Positions 25,499 to 37,880 of a stretch of 64,000 bases of DNA are shown one piece after another. Source of the DNA: Denitromonas iodatirespirans (GTDB taxonomy: Bacteria; Pseudomonadota; Gammaproteobacteria; Burkholderiales; Rhodocyclaceae); contig NZ_JAEKFT010000002.1 in the NCBI RefSeq assembly GCF_018524365.1, forward strand, positions 124,001 to 188,000, written 5' to 3'. The first letter of the stretch is position 1. Every line of letters starts with the position of its first letter. Made by a program: the position numbers and the translations under genes. Below the pieces are notes generated by a model, which worked only from the letters and a program-made list of their open reading frames with translations, was not told the origin of the DNA and did no database searches.

Positions 25499-26511
25499 AC
25501 GAAGCTCGGTTCGGCCTCGAGCGCGATGCCGAAACGGGCCTGCACATCGGCGGCAACGGCCTCGGCCAGCCGCTTCACATCCGTGCCGGTGGCGCCACCA
25601 TGATTGACGATCACCAGCGCTTGGCGCGCATGGCAACCCACCGGACCGAGGCGGCGGCCCTTCCAGCCGCACTGGTCGATCAGCCAGCCGGCGGCCAGCT
25701 TGATGCGACCGTCGGCCTGCGGGTAGTGCGGTGCGCCGGGGTGGGCGGCGAGCAGGCGCTCGGCCTCGGGCGCGCTGACGATGGGGTTCTTGAAGAAGCT
25801 GCCGGCATTGCCGAGCACGGCCGGGTCGGGCAGTTTGGCCTGGCGCACGGCGATCACCGCGTCGGAGATCTGCCGTGCGGTGGGCGTGGCGATGCCTTGC
25901 TCGGCCAGGTGGCGCTGCAGGTCGGCATAGCCGGTGAGCGGCGGCCAGGGCCGCGGCAGGCGGAAGATCACGCGGGTGATCAGCCAGCGGCCAGCCTCGG
26001 CCTGCTTGAACACGCTATCGCGGTAGCCGAAGCGGCAGTCGGCGGCGGTGAATTGGCGCACATCGCCGGTGTCGAGATCCACCGCGTCGAGCGACTCGAA
26101 GCGTTCGGCCATCTCCAGGCCGTAGGCGCCGATGTTCTGGATCGGCGCGGCGCCGACGGTGCCGGGAATCAGCGAGAGGTTCTCCAGCCCGGGCAGCTCT
26201 TGGTCCAGCGTCCAGCGCACGAAGTCATGCCAGGGCTCGCCACCGGCGGCGGCTACGCGCCAGGCGTCGTCTACGTCGGTCAGGCGTTCGCGGCCGCGCA
26301 GCGCCACATGCAGCACCAGGGCGTCCACATCGCCGGTGAATACCAGGTTGCTGCCGCCGCCGAGCACCAGGCGCGGGCCGCGCAGCGCGCCGGCGCGGGC
26401 CAGCGCGATGAGGTTGCCGACATCGTCGATGCGCTGGTAGCGCGCGGCGGTGGCCGGCAGGCCGAAGGTGTTGCAGTCGTCGAGCGGGACGCGGATCTGT
26501 TCGGGGCTCAT
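25495..26511 (-). CDS. murB: UDP-N-acetylenolpyruvoylglucosamine reductase
   Basis: A 338-residue FAD enzyme of peptidoglycan precursor synthesis. Visible motifs are the FAD-binding [11 protein letters not shown], the [20 protein letters not shown] block, and the catalytic serine region [10 protein letters not shown]. Length and the C-terminal substrate-binding domain fit the type I MurB. Its ATG overlaps the stop of the PACE gene by four bases (ATGA), so translation is coupled. The larger open frame to 27084 runs through that upstream gene in a different phase and is not real. Confidence 0.95.
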   Translation of the reverse strand: MSPEQIRVPLDDCNTFGLPATAARYQRIDDVGNLIALARAGALRGPRLVLGGGSNLVFTGDVDALVLHVALRGRERLTDVDDAWRVAAAGGEPWHDFVRWTLDQELPGLENLSLIPGTVGAAPIQNIGAYGLEMAERFESLDAVDLDTGDVRQFTAADCRFGYRDSVFKQAEAGRWLITRVIFRLPRPWPPLTGYADLQRHLAEQGIATPTARQISDAVIAVRQAKLPDPAVLGNAGSFFKNPIVSAPEAERLLAAHPGAPHYPQADGRIKLAAGWLIDQCGWKGRRLGPVGCHARQALVIVNHGGATGTDVKRLAEAVAADVQARFGIALEAEPSFV

Positions 26512-26960
26512 TCGGGGGCGCGCTCGCGGATCGGGAAGAGCCGATCGTAGGCCAGATTGAAGACGAAGGCGTACACCGTGTAGGCCACCGCCAGGGCCAG
26601 GTCGGCGATCAGCGCGGTGAGCCAGTCCATGCCGGTCCAGGCCATCACCACCGGCAGGGTCATGATCAGCAGGCCGGTCTCGAAGCCGAAGGCATGCAAT
26701 ACCCGCAGCGGCCACGGGCGGCGGTCGGCGGTGCGGCCGGTGAGGCGCCCTTCGATCTTGTCGAAGCCAATGTTGTAGGCGGCGTTCCACAGCGCGGCGA
26801 TGAGTGCGATCAGCGCCAGCAGGCCGAGCGAGTCGGCGAGCGGCACGCCGCTGGCCCAGGCGAAGGGCGGGGTGATGAGCAGCAGCCCGCCGGCCTCGAA
26901 GAGGGCGATCTGGCGGGCGCGATCCCAGAAGCGGCGCAGGGGTGGGGCCGTGTGCGACAC
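26508..26960 (-). CDS. PACE-family efflux transporter
   Basis: A 150-residue protein with four hydrophobic segments arranged as two tandem bacterial transmembrane pair domains. [20 protein letters not shown] begins the first and [23 protein letters not shown] begins the second. The conserved Glu of each repeat (about residues 22 and 93) matches the proton-coupled AceI/PACE pumps, which export biguanides and short polyamines. It overlaps murB by four bases. Confidence 0.85.
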   Translation of the reverse strand: MSHTAPPLRRFWDRARQIALFEAGGLLLITPPFAWASGVPLADSLGLLALIALIAALWNAAYNIGFDKIEGRLTGRTADRRPWPLRVLHAFGFETGLLIMTLPVVMAWTGMDWLTALIADLALAVAYTVYAFVFNLAYDRLFPIRERAPE

Positions 26961-27073
26961 GTCGGCAACCGGTGGTGAAAACCGGGACGATAGTCAGGCG
27001 CGGCGCCGGATGCAAATCGGCGTGGCGGATGTGTGGTTCAATCGAGGCTCCCTGCTTCCGTCCTGACCGCACC

Positions 27074-27514
27074 ATGGCCCGCATTCACATCGACCTGCCC
27101 GAGCGCTTCGACTTCTCCACCGACATCACGCTGTATCTGAGCCACATCAACTACGGCAACCATCTGGACAACGCCATGTTGCTGACGGTGGTGTCCGAGG
27201 CGCGACTGCGCTTTTTCAAATCGATGGGCTATACCGAACTGGACGTCGAGGGCGTGGGCATCATCGTCGCCGACGCGGCGCTGCAGTACCGCTCGGAGGC
27301 GCACCACGGCGAAGTGATGCGGGTGGCCATGGCCGCCTGTGATTTCAACAAGTATGGATGCGACCTGATGTGGCAGATGACCGAGGCCGGCAGTGGCCGC
27401 GAGGTGGCGCGCGGCAAGACCGGCATCCTCTTCTTCGACTACGCCCGCAGCAAGGTCACGACCGTGCCGCCGGCCTTCGCCGCGCGCTTTGCCGAGCAGG
27501 CACCGGCCGGATGA
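27074..27514 (+). CDS. Acyl-CoA thioesterase, hotdog fold (4HBT type)
   Basis: A 146-residue single hotdog protein. The conserved [28 protein letters not shown] corresponds to the central helix and active-site strand of 4-hydroxybenzoyl-CoA thioesterase relatives. In the more typical motif Asp occupies the place of Asn in NYGNH. It probably hydrolyses an acyl-CoA; the substrate is unknown. It starts at ATG 27074, and its stop overlaps the next start by four bases. Confidence 0.82.
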   Translation: MARIHIDLPERFDFSTDITLYLSHINYGNHLDNAMLLTVVSEARLRFFKSMGYTELDVEGVGIIVADAALQYRSEAHHGEVMRVAMAACDFNKYGCDLMWQMTEAGSGREVARGKTGILFFDYARSKVTTVPPAFAARFAEQAPAG

Positions 27515-27867
27515 CCGCCTGGCCGGCCGCCCTCGCGCTGTGCGTCTGCGCGACCGCCTGGGCCGGCGAGGCCGAGGTGGTGGACGCGGTGGCCGACTGC
27601 GACACGGCGCGCGTGTGCCGCTTCACGGTGACGGTGCGCCATGCCGACGCGGGCTGGGAGCACTACGCCGATGCCTGGGAAGTGCAGGCGCCCGACGGCA
27701 CGGTGCTCGGCCGGCGGGTGCTGCTGCATCCGCATGACACCGAACAGCCCTTCACCCGTTCGCTCGACGGGGTGCGGATTCCGGCCGGCGTCGATACGGT
27801 GCGCGTGCGGGCCCATGATTCGGTGCATGGCTGGGGCGACGCCCCGGTGACGGTGCCGATCCGCTGA
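27511..27867 (+). CDS. Small secreted protein, unknown function
   Basis: A 118-residue protein with a short signal peptide (residues 1-18, AALALCVCATAWAG). A beta-rich domain follows, containing a Cys pair (DCDTARVC), an acidic face and several histidines (HADAGWEHYADAW). The pattern, ending in VRVRAHDSVHGWG, is seen in small conserved periplasmic proteins of unknown role. ATGA overlap with the thioesterase gene shows coupled translation. Confidence 0.75.
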   Translation: MTAWPAALALCVCATAWAGEAEVVDAVADCDTARVCRFTVTVRHADAGWEHYADAWEVQAPDGTVLGRRVLLHPHDTEQPFTRSLDGVRIPAGVDTVRVRAHDSVHGWGDAPVTVPIR

Positions 27868-27895
27868 GCGTCGCGCGCGCGGCCTCGCGGCGATG

Positions 27896-29134
27896 TCACA
27901 GCTGCAGCAGGTTGCGCACCTGCAGGCCACGCTCGGTGAGGTCGGCGATCAGTTCGTGCTGGTGCGCGAAGTCGCGGGTTTCCATCTGCAGGATCACTTC
28001 GGTCATGCCGACCGGCACATGCAGCTCGCCGCGGCGGTGTTCCACATGGCGGATGTTGATGCCCAGTGCGGCGACCCGCTGGATCATCGCCAGCAGCTGG
28101 CCGGGGGCGTCGGAGATGGTCACCGCCACGCTCATCAGCCGGCCGCTGGAGGCCAGGCCGTAGTCGATGGAGCGGCCGACCAGGGTCATGTCCACATTGC
28201 CGCCGGAGATCACGCACACCGCGCGGTCGTCGGGCTTCAGGCGGATCTTGCCCTGCATCAGCGCCGCCAGACCGACCACGCCGGCGCCCTCGCCCATGGT
28301 GCGGGTGCGCTCGACCAGGGTGACGATGGCCTCGGCGATGGCGTTGTCGTCCACGGTCACGATCTCGTCCACCCAGTGGGCGATGACCTGCCGGTTGCGC
28401 TCGCCGGGGCGCTTGACCTTGATGCCGTCGGCAATGGTGTGGGCGCCGGGCGGCACCGCCTCGAGCGTGCCGTCGACCAGGAAATTGCGATAGGGCGCGA
28501 CCGCCTCGGTCTGCACACCGATGATGCGGATGTCGGGCCGCTGCAGCTTGAGCGCCAGCGCGATGCCGGCGATCAGCCCGCCGCCGCCCAGCGGCACCAC
28601 GGCCACCGTCATGTCAGGCGCGTCGTCGAGCATCTCCAGCCCGCAGCTGGCCTGGCCGGCGATCACGTCCCAGTCGTCGTAGGGATGGAGAAAGGCCAGA
28701 CGCTCGGCGGTGGCACGGCGGCGGGCCTCGTCGGCAGCCTGCTCCAGGGTGTCGCCCTCCAGCACCACTTCGGCGCCGAGCGCGCGGCAGGCCTGGATCT
28801 TGGTCAGCGGTGCGGTGGTGGGCATCACCACCACGGCGCGCAGGCCGGCCAGCGCGGCGGCACGCGCCACGCCCTGGGCATGGTTGCCGGCCGAGGCGGC
28901 GATCACGCCGGCCGGGCGCTCTTCGCCGGCCAGCAGGCGGTCGATCTTGTGCGTGGCGCCCCGCAGCTTGAAGGAACCGGTACGCTGCAGGTTTTCGAGT
29001 TTCAGTTGCAGCGGCGCGCCGACCGCTTCGGATAAGGGGTCGTTCTGCCACTGGGCGGTGCGAATGATGGCGTCGGCAATGCGGGCCTGGGCAGCACGCA
29101 GGGCGCTCAGGTCGAGCGGCACGGTAGAAGGCAT
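27896..29134 (-). CDS. ilvA: Threonine ammonia-lyase with ACT domain
   Basis: A 412-residue fold-type II PLP enzyme. The cofactor lysine lies in GSFKLRGA (about residue 57), the phosphate loop in VPLGGGGLIAG, and the substrate-binding loop in ASAGNHAQG. The last 80 residues form one ACT domain (LMSVAVTISDAPGQLLAMIQRV). It deaminates threonine to 2-oxobutyrate. One ACT domain and this length fit the shorter TdcB/IlvA-like forms rather than the long two-domain IlvA. The start at ATG 29134 has GGAG upstream; upstream extension to 29440 is not supported. Confidence 0.9.
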   Translation of the reverse strand: MPSTVPLDLSALRAAQARIADAIIRTAQWQNDPLSEAVGAPLQLKLENLQRTGSFKLRGATHKIDRLLAGEERPAGVIAASAGNHAQGVARAAALAGLRAVVVMPTTAPLTKIQACRALGAEVVLEGDTLEQAADEARRRATAERLAFLHPYDDWDVIAGQASCGLEMLDDAPDMTVAVVPLGGGGLIAGIALALKLQRPDIRIIGVQTEAVAPYRNFLVDGTLEAVPPGAHTIADGIKVKRPGERNRQVIAHWVDEIVTVDDNAIAEAIVTLVERTRTMGEGAGVVGLAALMQGKIRLKPDDRAVCVISGGNVDMTLVGRSIDYGLASSGRLMSVAVTISDAPGQLLAMIQRVAALGINIRHVEHRRGELHVPVGMTEVILQMETRDFAHQHELIADLTERGLQVRNLLQL

Positions 29135-29295
29135 GCGGGATCTCCGGAATCGGGCGCGGGGGCTTGTGGCCGGGGCGCCGGGCAGGGTCGATTGTGGTGG
29201 GCGCCGATGCCACTGGCAAGCTGCGATGCAACAGGGGGCCAAGCCGCTCGGGGTCTGGCCGTTGACCGGATGAGTGCGCGCGCGGGAGAGCGGAC

Positions 29296-32223
29296 ATGTT
29301 GTGGCTGGCGGGGGTGAGTGTCGTGGCGCTGCTGGCGCTGGCCGGGACGGCATGGCGGGCGCGCGCGCTGCGCGCGGCGCTGGATCGCCAGGCCACGCTG
29401 GCGCGTTTTGCCTCCGACTGGGTGTGGGAGCAGGACGCACAGTTCCGCTTCACGCATTTCGAGGGTCACATGCTGGAGCGCCACCATCTGGTGTTCGACG
29501 CGCTCTACGGCAAATGCCGCTGGGAGTTGCCCGACCTGGAGGTGTCGCCCGAGGCGATGGCCGCGCACCGGGCCTGTTGCGAGCGGCACGAGCCGTTCTA
29601 CGGTTTCGAATACGGCGTGCCGGTGCCGGGCCGGGGCCAGCGCTGGATCGTGGTCAGTGGTTACCCGCTGTTCGATGCGGCGGGGCGCTTCACCGGCTAT
29701 CGCGGCCTGTCGCGTGACGACACCCAACGCCATGCGGCCGAAGTCGCCCTGAAGGCCAGTGAGCAGCGGCTGGCGGCGATCCTCGCCGGCAGCCCGGTGC
29801 CGGTGTTCGCCATCGATCTGGACGGTCGAGTGGTGGCCTGGAACCGCGGCTGCGAACTGGTGCTCGGCCACTCGGCCGACGAGATGATCGGCAGCACCGC
29901 GCCGGGCCGGGTGTTCTACGGTGAGGAGCGCCCGGTGCTGGCGCACTACGTGGCCGGGCTGCGGCCGATGTCGGACCTGGCATCGCAATACGGCACGGCG
30001 GTGGCGGCGGTGGACACGGTGCCCGGCGCGCTGGCGGCCGAGCGCTTTTTTCCGGACCTCGGTGGCCAGGACCGCTGGCTATATTTTCTGGCCGCGCCGA
30101 TGCATGACGCCGAGGGCCGGGTGATCGGTGCCATCGAAACCCTGCAGGACGTGACCGAACGCCGGCGTACCGAGCGCCTGGTCGAAGCGCAGCGCATCGA
30201 GCTGGAGGAGGCGCAGCGCATTGCCCATATCGGCAGCTGGCACTGGGCGGCCGGAGCCGGCGGTGTCGAGGTGTCGGCCGAGATGGCGCGTTTCGTCGGC
30301 GGTTCGCGGCCGAGCTGGCGCGGCTGGCTGCGGCGGGTGCGCGCCAAGGACCGGCCGCGGCTGATCCGCGCGCTGCGCGCGGCGCTGCACGACGACGCGG
30401 CGCTGGAGTTGTTGTGCGAGGTGCGGGGTCCCGGCGGCGGCTGGCGCGAGCTGCACCTGCTCGGGCGGGTCGAACGGAACGCCGCGGGACAGCCGACCGG
30501 CCTGATCGGCACGGCGCAGGACGTGACCGAACGGCGCCGCGCCGAGCGGGCGCTGTCGGAAAGCGAGCAGAAGTTCCAGGCCATCTTCAACCAGACCTTC
30601 CAGTTCATCGGCCTGCTCTCGCCCGAGGGCCTCCTGCTGGAGGCCAATCAGACCGCGCTCGACTTCGCCGGCATCCGGGCCGAGGAGGTGATCGGACTGC
30701 CCTTCGTCGACACCCCGTGGTGGAAAGGCGTGGCAGGCAGCCGCGAGCGCCTGACCGAGGCGATTGCGCGCGCCGCCGAGGGGCGTTTCGTGCGCTTCGA
30801 GACCGAACACCCGGCGGCCGATGGCCGTGTCCACTATGTGGATTTCTCGATCAAGCCGGTGTTCGACGATGCCGGCAAGGTGAGTCTGCTGATCCCCGAG
30901 GGGCGGGACATCACGGCGATCAAGGAGACCCAGGCCGAACTGGCCGCCGGGCGCGAAATGTTCGCCACCATCTTCGACCAGAACCCAGTGGTGCTGGCCT
31001 TGCTCGATCTGGCCGACGGCAAGATCCTGCGCGTCAATGCGGCCTGGGAGCGCGAGCTGTTGTATACGGCGGCGCGCTCGGTCGGTCATGACACCCTCGA
31101 ACTGGGGCTGTGGTTCGACGTGTCGGAGCGCCAGCGTTTTCTCACGGTGATGCACACCGCCGGCCGGGTCGAGGCGTTCGAAGCCCGGTTGCGCCGCGGC
31201 GACGGTTCGCCGGCGACCTTCGAGATCTCCAGCCGGGTGGTGGTGCTGGACGAGCGGCGCTTGCTGCTCAGCAGTCTGGTCGACGTCACCGAGCGGCAGC
31301 GCATCCAGGGCGAGATCCGCGCACTCAACACCCATCTGGAAGAGCGCGTGAGGCAGCGCACCGAGGAGTTGCAACTGGCCAAGGACCGGCTCGAACAGGC
31401 CATGGGCCAGCTGGTGCAGTCGGAGAAGATGGCCTCGCTGGGCGCCGTGGTGGCCGGCGTGGCGCACGAGCTGAACACGCCGCTGGGCAATGCCTTGACG
31501 GTGGCCTCGGCGCTGCAGGATCAGGTGCGCGAATGCCAGCGCGCCGCTGCCGGGGGGGCGCTCACGCAGCGCCGCTTCGACGAGTTCATGGGCACCTGCG
31601 ATACCGCCGCCGATCTGCTCCAGCGCAACATCGACCGCGCCGCGCGGCAGATCAACACCTTCAAGCAGGTGGCGGTGGACCAGACCAGCGAGCGGCGGCG
31701 CAGCTTCGACTTGCGCGAGATCGTCGACGAGGCGCTGTCCACCTTCCAGCCCAAGCTGGCCCGCTTGCCGCAGGCGCTGACGGTCGACATCCCCGAAGGC
31801 ATCGTCATGGACAGCTACCCGGGGCCGCTCGAACAGGTGCTGGCCAATTTCGTCGCCAATGCGCTGACGCATGCCTTTGCCGAGGATGCCACCGACGGGC
31901 GGATGGCGCTGGTCGCCTCGGTCGAGGCGCCGGAAACGGTGCAGCTGGTGTTCACCGATGACGGGTGCGGCATGGGGCCGGAGGTGGCTGCGCATGTGTT
32001 CGACCCCTTCTTCACCACCCGCCTCGGCCAGGGCGGCAGCGGGCTGGGGCTATACATCGCCTACAACTTCGTCACCGGGGTGCTGGGCGGGCAGATCACG
32101 CTGGACACCGCGCCCGGCGAAGGCGCGCGCTTCACCCTGTACTTGCCGCGCGTGGCGCCGGAGCGCCAGGAGGCGGTGCGCATCCCGCCCAATCTGCTCG
32201 ACGCCGGTACCGACACGCTGTGA
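29296..32223 (+). CDS. Membrane-bound multi-PAS sensor histidine kinase
   Basis: A 975-residue kinase. An N-terminal transmembrane helix (residues 1-20) is followed by about five PAS-type modules between residues 30 and 665, a coiled coil, and a HisKA domain with VAHELNTPLGNAL. HATPase motifs are the N-box region ANALTHAF, DDGCGMGPE and GGSGLGLY. There is no receiver domain, and no response regulator gene is nearby, so it is an orphan kinase. PAS repeats with RRTERLVEAQ-type linkers suggest sensing of small ligands or redox state. GGAG lies seven bases before ATG 29296. Confidence 0.9.
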   Translation: MLWLAGVSVVALLALAGTAWRARALRAALDRQATLARFASDWVWEQDAQFRFTHFEGHMLERHHLVFDALYGKCRWELPDLEVSPEAMAAHRACCERHEPFYGFEYGVPVPGRGQRWIVVSGYPLFDAAGRFTGYRGLSRDDTQRHAAEVALKASEQRLAAILAGSPVPVFAIDLDGRVVAWNRGCELVLGHSADEMIGSTAPGRVFYGEERPVLAHYVAGLRPMSDLASQYGTAVAAVDTVPGALAAERFFPDLGGQDRWLYFLAAPMHDAEGRVIGAIETLQDVTERRRTERLVEAQRIELEEAQRIAHIGSWHWAAGAGGVEVSAEMARFVGGSRPSWRGWLRRVRAKDRPRLIRALRAALHDDAALELLCEVRGPGGGWRELHLLGRVERNAAGQPTGLIGTAQDVTERRRAERALSESEQKFQAIFNQTFQFIGLLSPEGLLLEANQTALDFAGIRAEEVIGLPFVDTPWWKGVAGSRERLTEAIARAAEGRFVRFETEHPAADGRVHYVDFSIKPVFDDAGKVSLLIPEGRDITAIKETQAELAAGREMFATIFDQNPVVLALLDLADGKILRVNAAWERELLYTAARSVGHDTLELGLWFDVSERQRFLTVMHTAGRVEAFEARLRRGDGSPATFEISSRVVVLDERRLLLSSLVDVTERQRIQGEIRALNTHLEERVRQRTEELQLAKDRLEQAMGQLVQSEKMASLGAVVAGVAHELNTPLGNALTVASALQDQVRECQRAAAGGALTQRRFDEFMGTCDTAADLLQRNIDRAARQINTFKQVAVDQTSERRRSFDLREIVDEALSTFQPKLARLPQALTVDIPEGIVMDSYPGPLEQVLANFVANALTHAFAEDATDGRMALVASVEAPETVQLVFTDDGCGMGPEVAAHVFDPFFTTRLGQGGSGLGLYIAYNFVTGVLGGQITLDTAPGEGARFTLYLPRVAPERQEAVRIPPNLLDAGTDTL

Positions 32224-32232
32224 CCGGGGCGC

Positions 32233-34170
<1,938 letters not shown>

Positions 34171-34235
34171 GTGGGCAATCGGGGCGAAAAACCGGTATTG
34201 TACGGGCTCGTTCGCTACCTGCCCGCCCATACGCC

Positions 34236-34628
34236 ATGATCCGCCCGCTTCGCCCGTCCGTGCTGCTGTTCGCTTGTCTGATGTCGCTGGCCGGTGGGGT
34301 GCTGGCGCTGGATGCCGAGGCGGTGGACGATGGCGAAGGCAGCGACAGCCTGCGCGCGCAGGCCACGGCGATCCGCAAGGCGGCCGAGCGCGAGTTCAAG
34401 CACACCGAGGCGGCCTGCTATGACCGCTTCCGGGTCAATGCCTGCCTCGATGATGCACGCGAGGCGCGCACCGTGCAGCTGCAGGCGGCGCGCAAGCTTG
34501 AGGCGCGGGCCAACCGTATCGACCGCGGCGAACGCATCAAGGCCATGGAGGCGCGCCTCAAGGAGGCCGAAGAACGCCGCGCCCGTCCGATGCCGGTGCC
34601 GCTGCTGCCGGCGCCGGCCAAACCCTGA
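34236..34628 (+). CDS. Small periplasmic coiled-coil protein, unknown function
   Basis: A 130-residue protein with a signal peptide (residues 1-25, VLLFACLMSLAGGVLA). A long amphipathic helix rich in Ala, Arg and Glu follows, with two cysteines (AACYDRFRVNACLDDAR) that could pair. It ends in a Pro-rich tail. No family recognised. It is divergent from the YheS-type gene and converges on the NosD-like gene 6 bp further on. Confidence 0.7.
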   Translation: MIRPLRPSVLLFACLMSLAGGVLALDAEAVDDGEGSDSLRAQATAIRKAAEREFKHTEAACYDRFRVNACLDDAREARTVQLQAARKLEARANRIDRGERIKAMEARLKEAEERRARPMPVPLLPAPAKP

Positions 34629-34634
34629 GCGGAT

Positions 34635-35918
34635 TCAGTCGGCCGGCGCGCCGATCTGCCCGGCCGGCCGGTTGAAGGACACGGCCGGCGCCCAGCGGCT
34701 GGCATGCATCACCGGCGCGCGGTCGCGCAGCACCAGCGCCGGATTGCTGAAGGGCGCCAGGCGCTCGAGAAAATCCACCATCTCCATCAGCGGTGAGTTG
34801 CGAAAGAAGCTCGCCTCGGGCGTTTCCATCCAGATGCGGTCGGCGAACACGTAGAGTTCGTGCGGCTGGTCGCCGATGCCGTCCTGGTCGAGATCGAAGC
34901 CCTGGTAGTCGTCCCAGTAGTTGCCATGCCAGTACTCGGCATCGAGCTGGCCGGCGTTGGTGGCGGTGACCTGCCACAGGTTGTGCTCGAAGCGGTTGTC
35001 GATGAGGATGCGCCCGCCCCGCTCGCCGTAAAAGTTGATGGCGGTGACGTTGTGGGCGAGGCGGTTGTTCGACAGCACCAGCCGGCTGAGCGGGTCGGAG
35101 GACGAATCGGCCATCAGTCCCACCGCGCAGTGGATCAGCTCGTTGCCCTCGACCAGCACCGCGGTGCTCTCCTTGATGGCGATGCCGGCGCCCGACACAT
35201 GCATGGCATGCATCACGCGGTTGTTGCGCAGGATGAAGCCGTTGGAGTTGATCACCACGATGCCGGTGGCGTTGCCGGTGGCCAGATTGGCCTCGACCAG
35301 GCTGCGGGTCGAGAACAGGAAGTTCATGGCGCGCCGGCTGTCGCGGATGGTGTTGCCGATGATGCGGTTGCGCGGCGAGTTGGTGATGGTCAGGTCGCGC
35401 ATGTGCTCGAAGACATTGTCTTCGATGCGGTTGTCCATGGCGTACCACAGGCGCAGGCCGTCGCCGCGGTCGGCGGTGTCCTCGCCGCGTGAGCGCACCT
35501 GGTTGCCGCGCACCAGGTTGCGGTTGGCCTTTTGCAGGACGATGCCGAACAGCACGTCGTCGAGCCGGTTGTCTTCGATGCGGTTGTCGTGGCCCTCGAC
35601 ATAGATGCCGGAGTGGATCTGGTCGTGCGAGTCGCCGCTGCCGCGCACGATCAGGCCGCGCAGCACCGAGCCGCTGGCCTTGAGGGTGATGACCGAGCTG
35701 CGATGGTCGCCCTCGATGACGGCCTGTCCGCCGCCGTCGAGGATCAGCCGGCCGTCGATGCGCACCGGGCCGGCGTAGGTGCCCGGTGCCAGGCGCAGGA
35801 TGCCGGTGCCGGCCAGCGCGGCGTCGATCAAGGGCTGCAGCGGGGTCGCCGGCCGGCCGATGGACGGCAGCAGCGCGAGCAGCACGGCGAAGAGGGCGGA
35901 GCGCAGGAAGGCGGGCAT
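34635..35918 (-). CDS. NosD-like periplasmic right-handed beta-helix protein
   Basis: A 427-residue exported protein with a signal peptide at residues 1-24. Repeated beta-helix turns carry many Asn and Asp (NRIEDNRLDDVLFGIVLQKANRNLVRGNQV). C-terminal features match NosD: YWHGNYWDDYQGFDLDQDGIGDQPHELY and a final hydrophobic LMEMVDFLERLAPF block. NosD assists maturation of nitrous oxide reductase with NosF and NosY. None of nosZ, nosF, nosY or nosL is adjacent here, which is unusual. It may be a second copy or serve another copper protein. The start is ATG 35918; a TTG two codons earlier is also possible. Confidence 0.85.
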   Translation of the reverse strand: MPAFLRSALFAVLLALLPSIGRPATPLQPLIDAALAGTGILRLAPGTYAGPVRIDGRLILDGGGQAVIEGDHRSSVITLKASGSVLRGLIVRGSGDSHDQIHSGIYVEGHDNRIEDNRLDDVLFGIVLQKANRNLVRGNQVRSRGEDTADRGDGLRLWYAMDNRIEDNVFEHMRDLTITNSPRNRIIGNTIRDSRRAMNFLFSTRSLVEANLATGNATGIVVINSNGFILRNNRVMHAMHVSGAGIAIKESTAVLVEGNELIHCAVGLMADSSSDPLSRLVLSNNRLAHNVTAINFYGERGGRILIDNRFEHNLWQVTATNAGQLDAEYWHGNYWDDYQGFDLDQDGIGDQPHELYVFADRIWMETPEASFFRNSPLMEMVDFLERLAPFSNPALVLRDRAPVMHASRWAPAVSFNRPAGQIGAPAD

Positions 35919-35930
35919 GGGCAAGGCGCG

Positions 35931-36038
35931 ATGATGAACCCGCGATGCTACGACCGCAACCGAACGGCGGCTGCGACCAAGATCAAGAAAAAGGGCGGCG
36001 CTGCCGGTCGTGCGCGGATCGCCCCCGGCCGTCGCTAA
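35931..36038 (+). CDS. Candidate 35-residue basic small protein
   Basis: ATG 35931 opens a 35-codon ORF whose second half is strongly basic (TKIKKKGGAAGRARIAPGRR). AAGG lies four bases before the start. Lys/Arg/Ala-rich tails of this kind occur in nucleoid-binding proteins, but nothing longer is present. It is divergent from the NosD-like gene and precedes the promoter region of the YbiT gene. Could be a chance ORF. Confidence 0.25.
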   Translation: MMNPRCYDRNRTAAATKIKKKGGAAGRARIAPGRR

Positions 36039-36134
36039 GCGGGTTCATGTCATTGAATTTCTGATAGAATTCCGCCCGTTTGTGCGTCGGCCCGTTGCCG
36101 GCGCTTTGCTTTTTACGGATTCGGGATTCGCGCA

Positions 36135-37757
<1,623 letters not shown>

Positions 37758-37785
37758 ACGAACACCGCCATTTCCGTATTACCCG

Positions 37786-37812
37786 CCGGCGCCGCGTCAC
37801 CCGAGGCGCCGG
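37786..37812 (+). terminator. Hairpin after ybiT, terminator-like
   Basis: CCGGCGCC and GGCGCCGG form a perfect 8-bp stem with an 11-base loop, 28 bp after the stop. There is no U-run, so termination efficiency is uncertain. Confidence 0.4.
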
Positions 37813-37880
37813 TTCCCGCATCGGGGCAGGCTCGCCATCCGTGAGACCCTGTCGACGCTGCGGAACCTGAGAACATCGTC

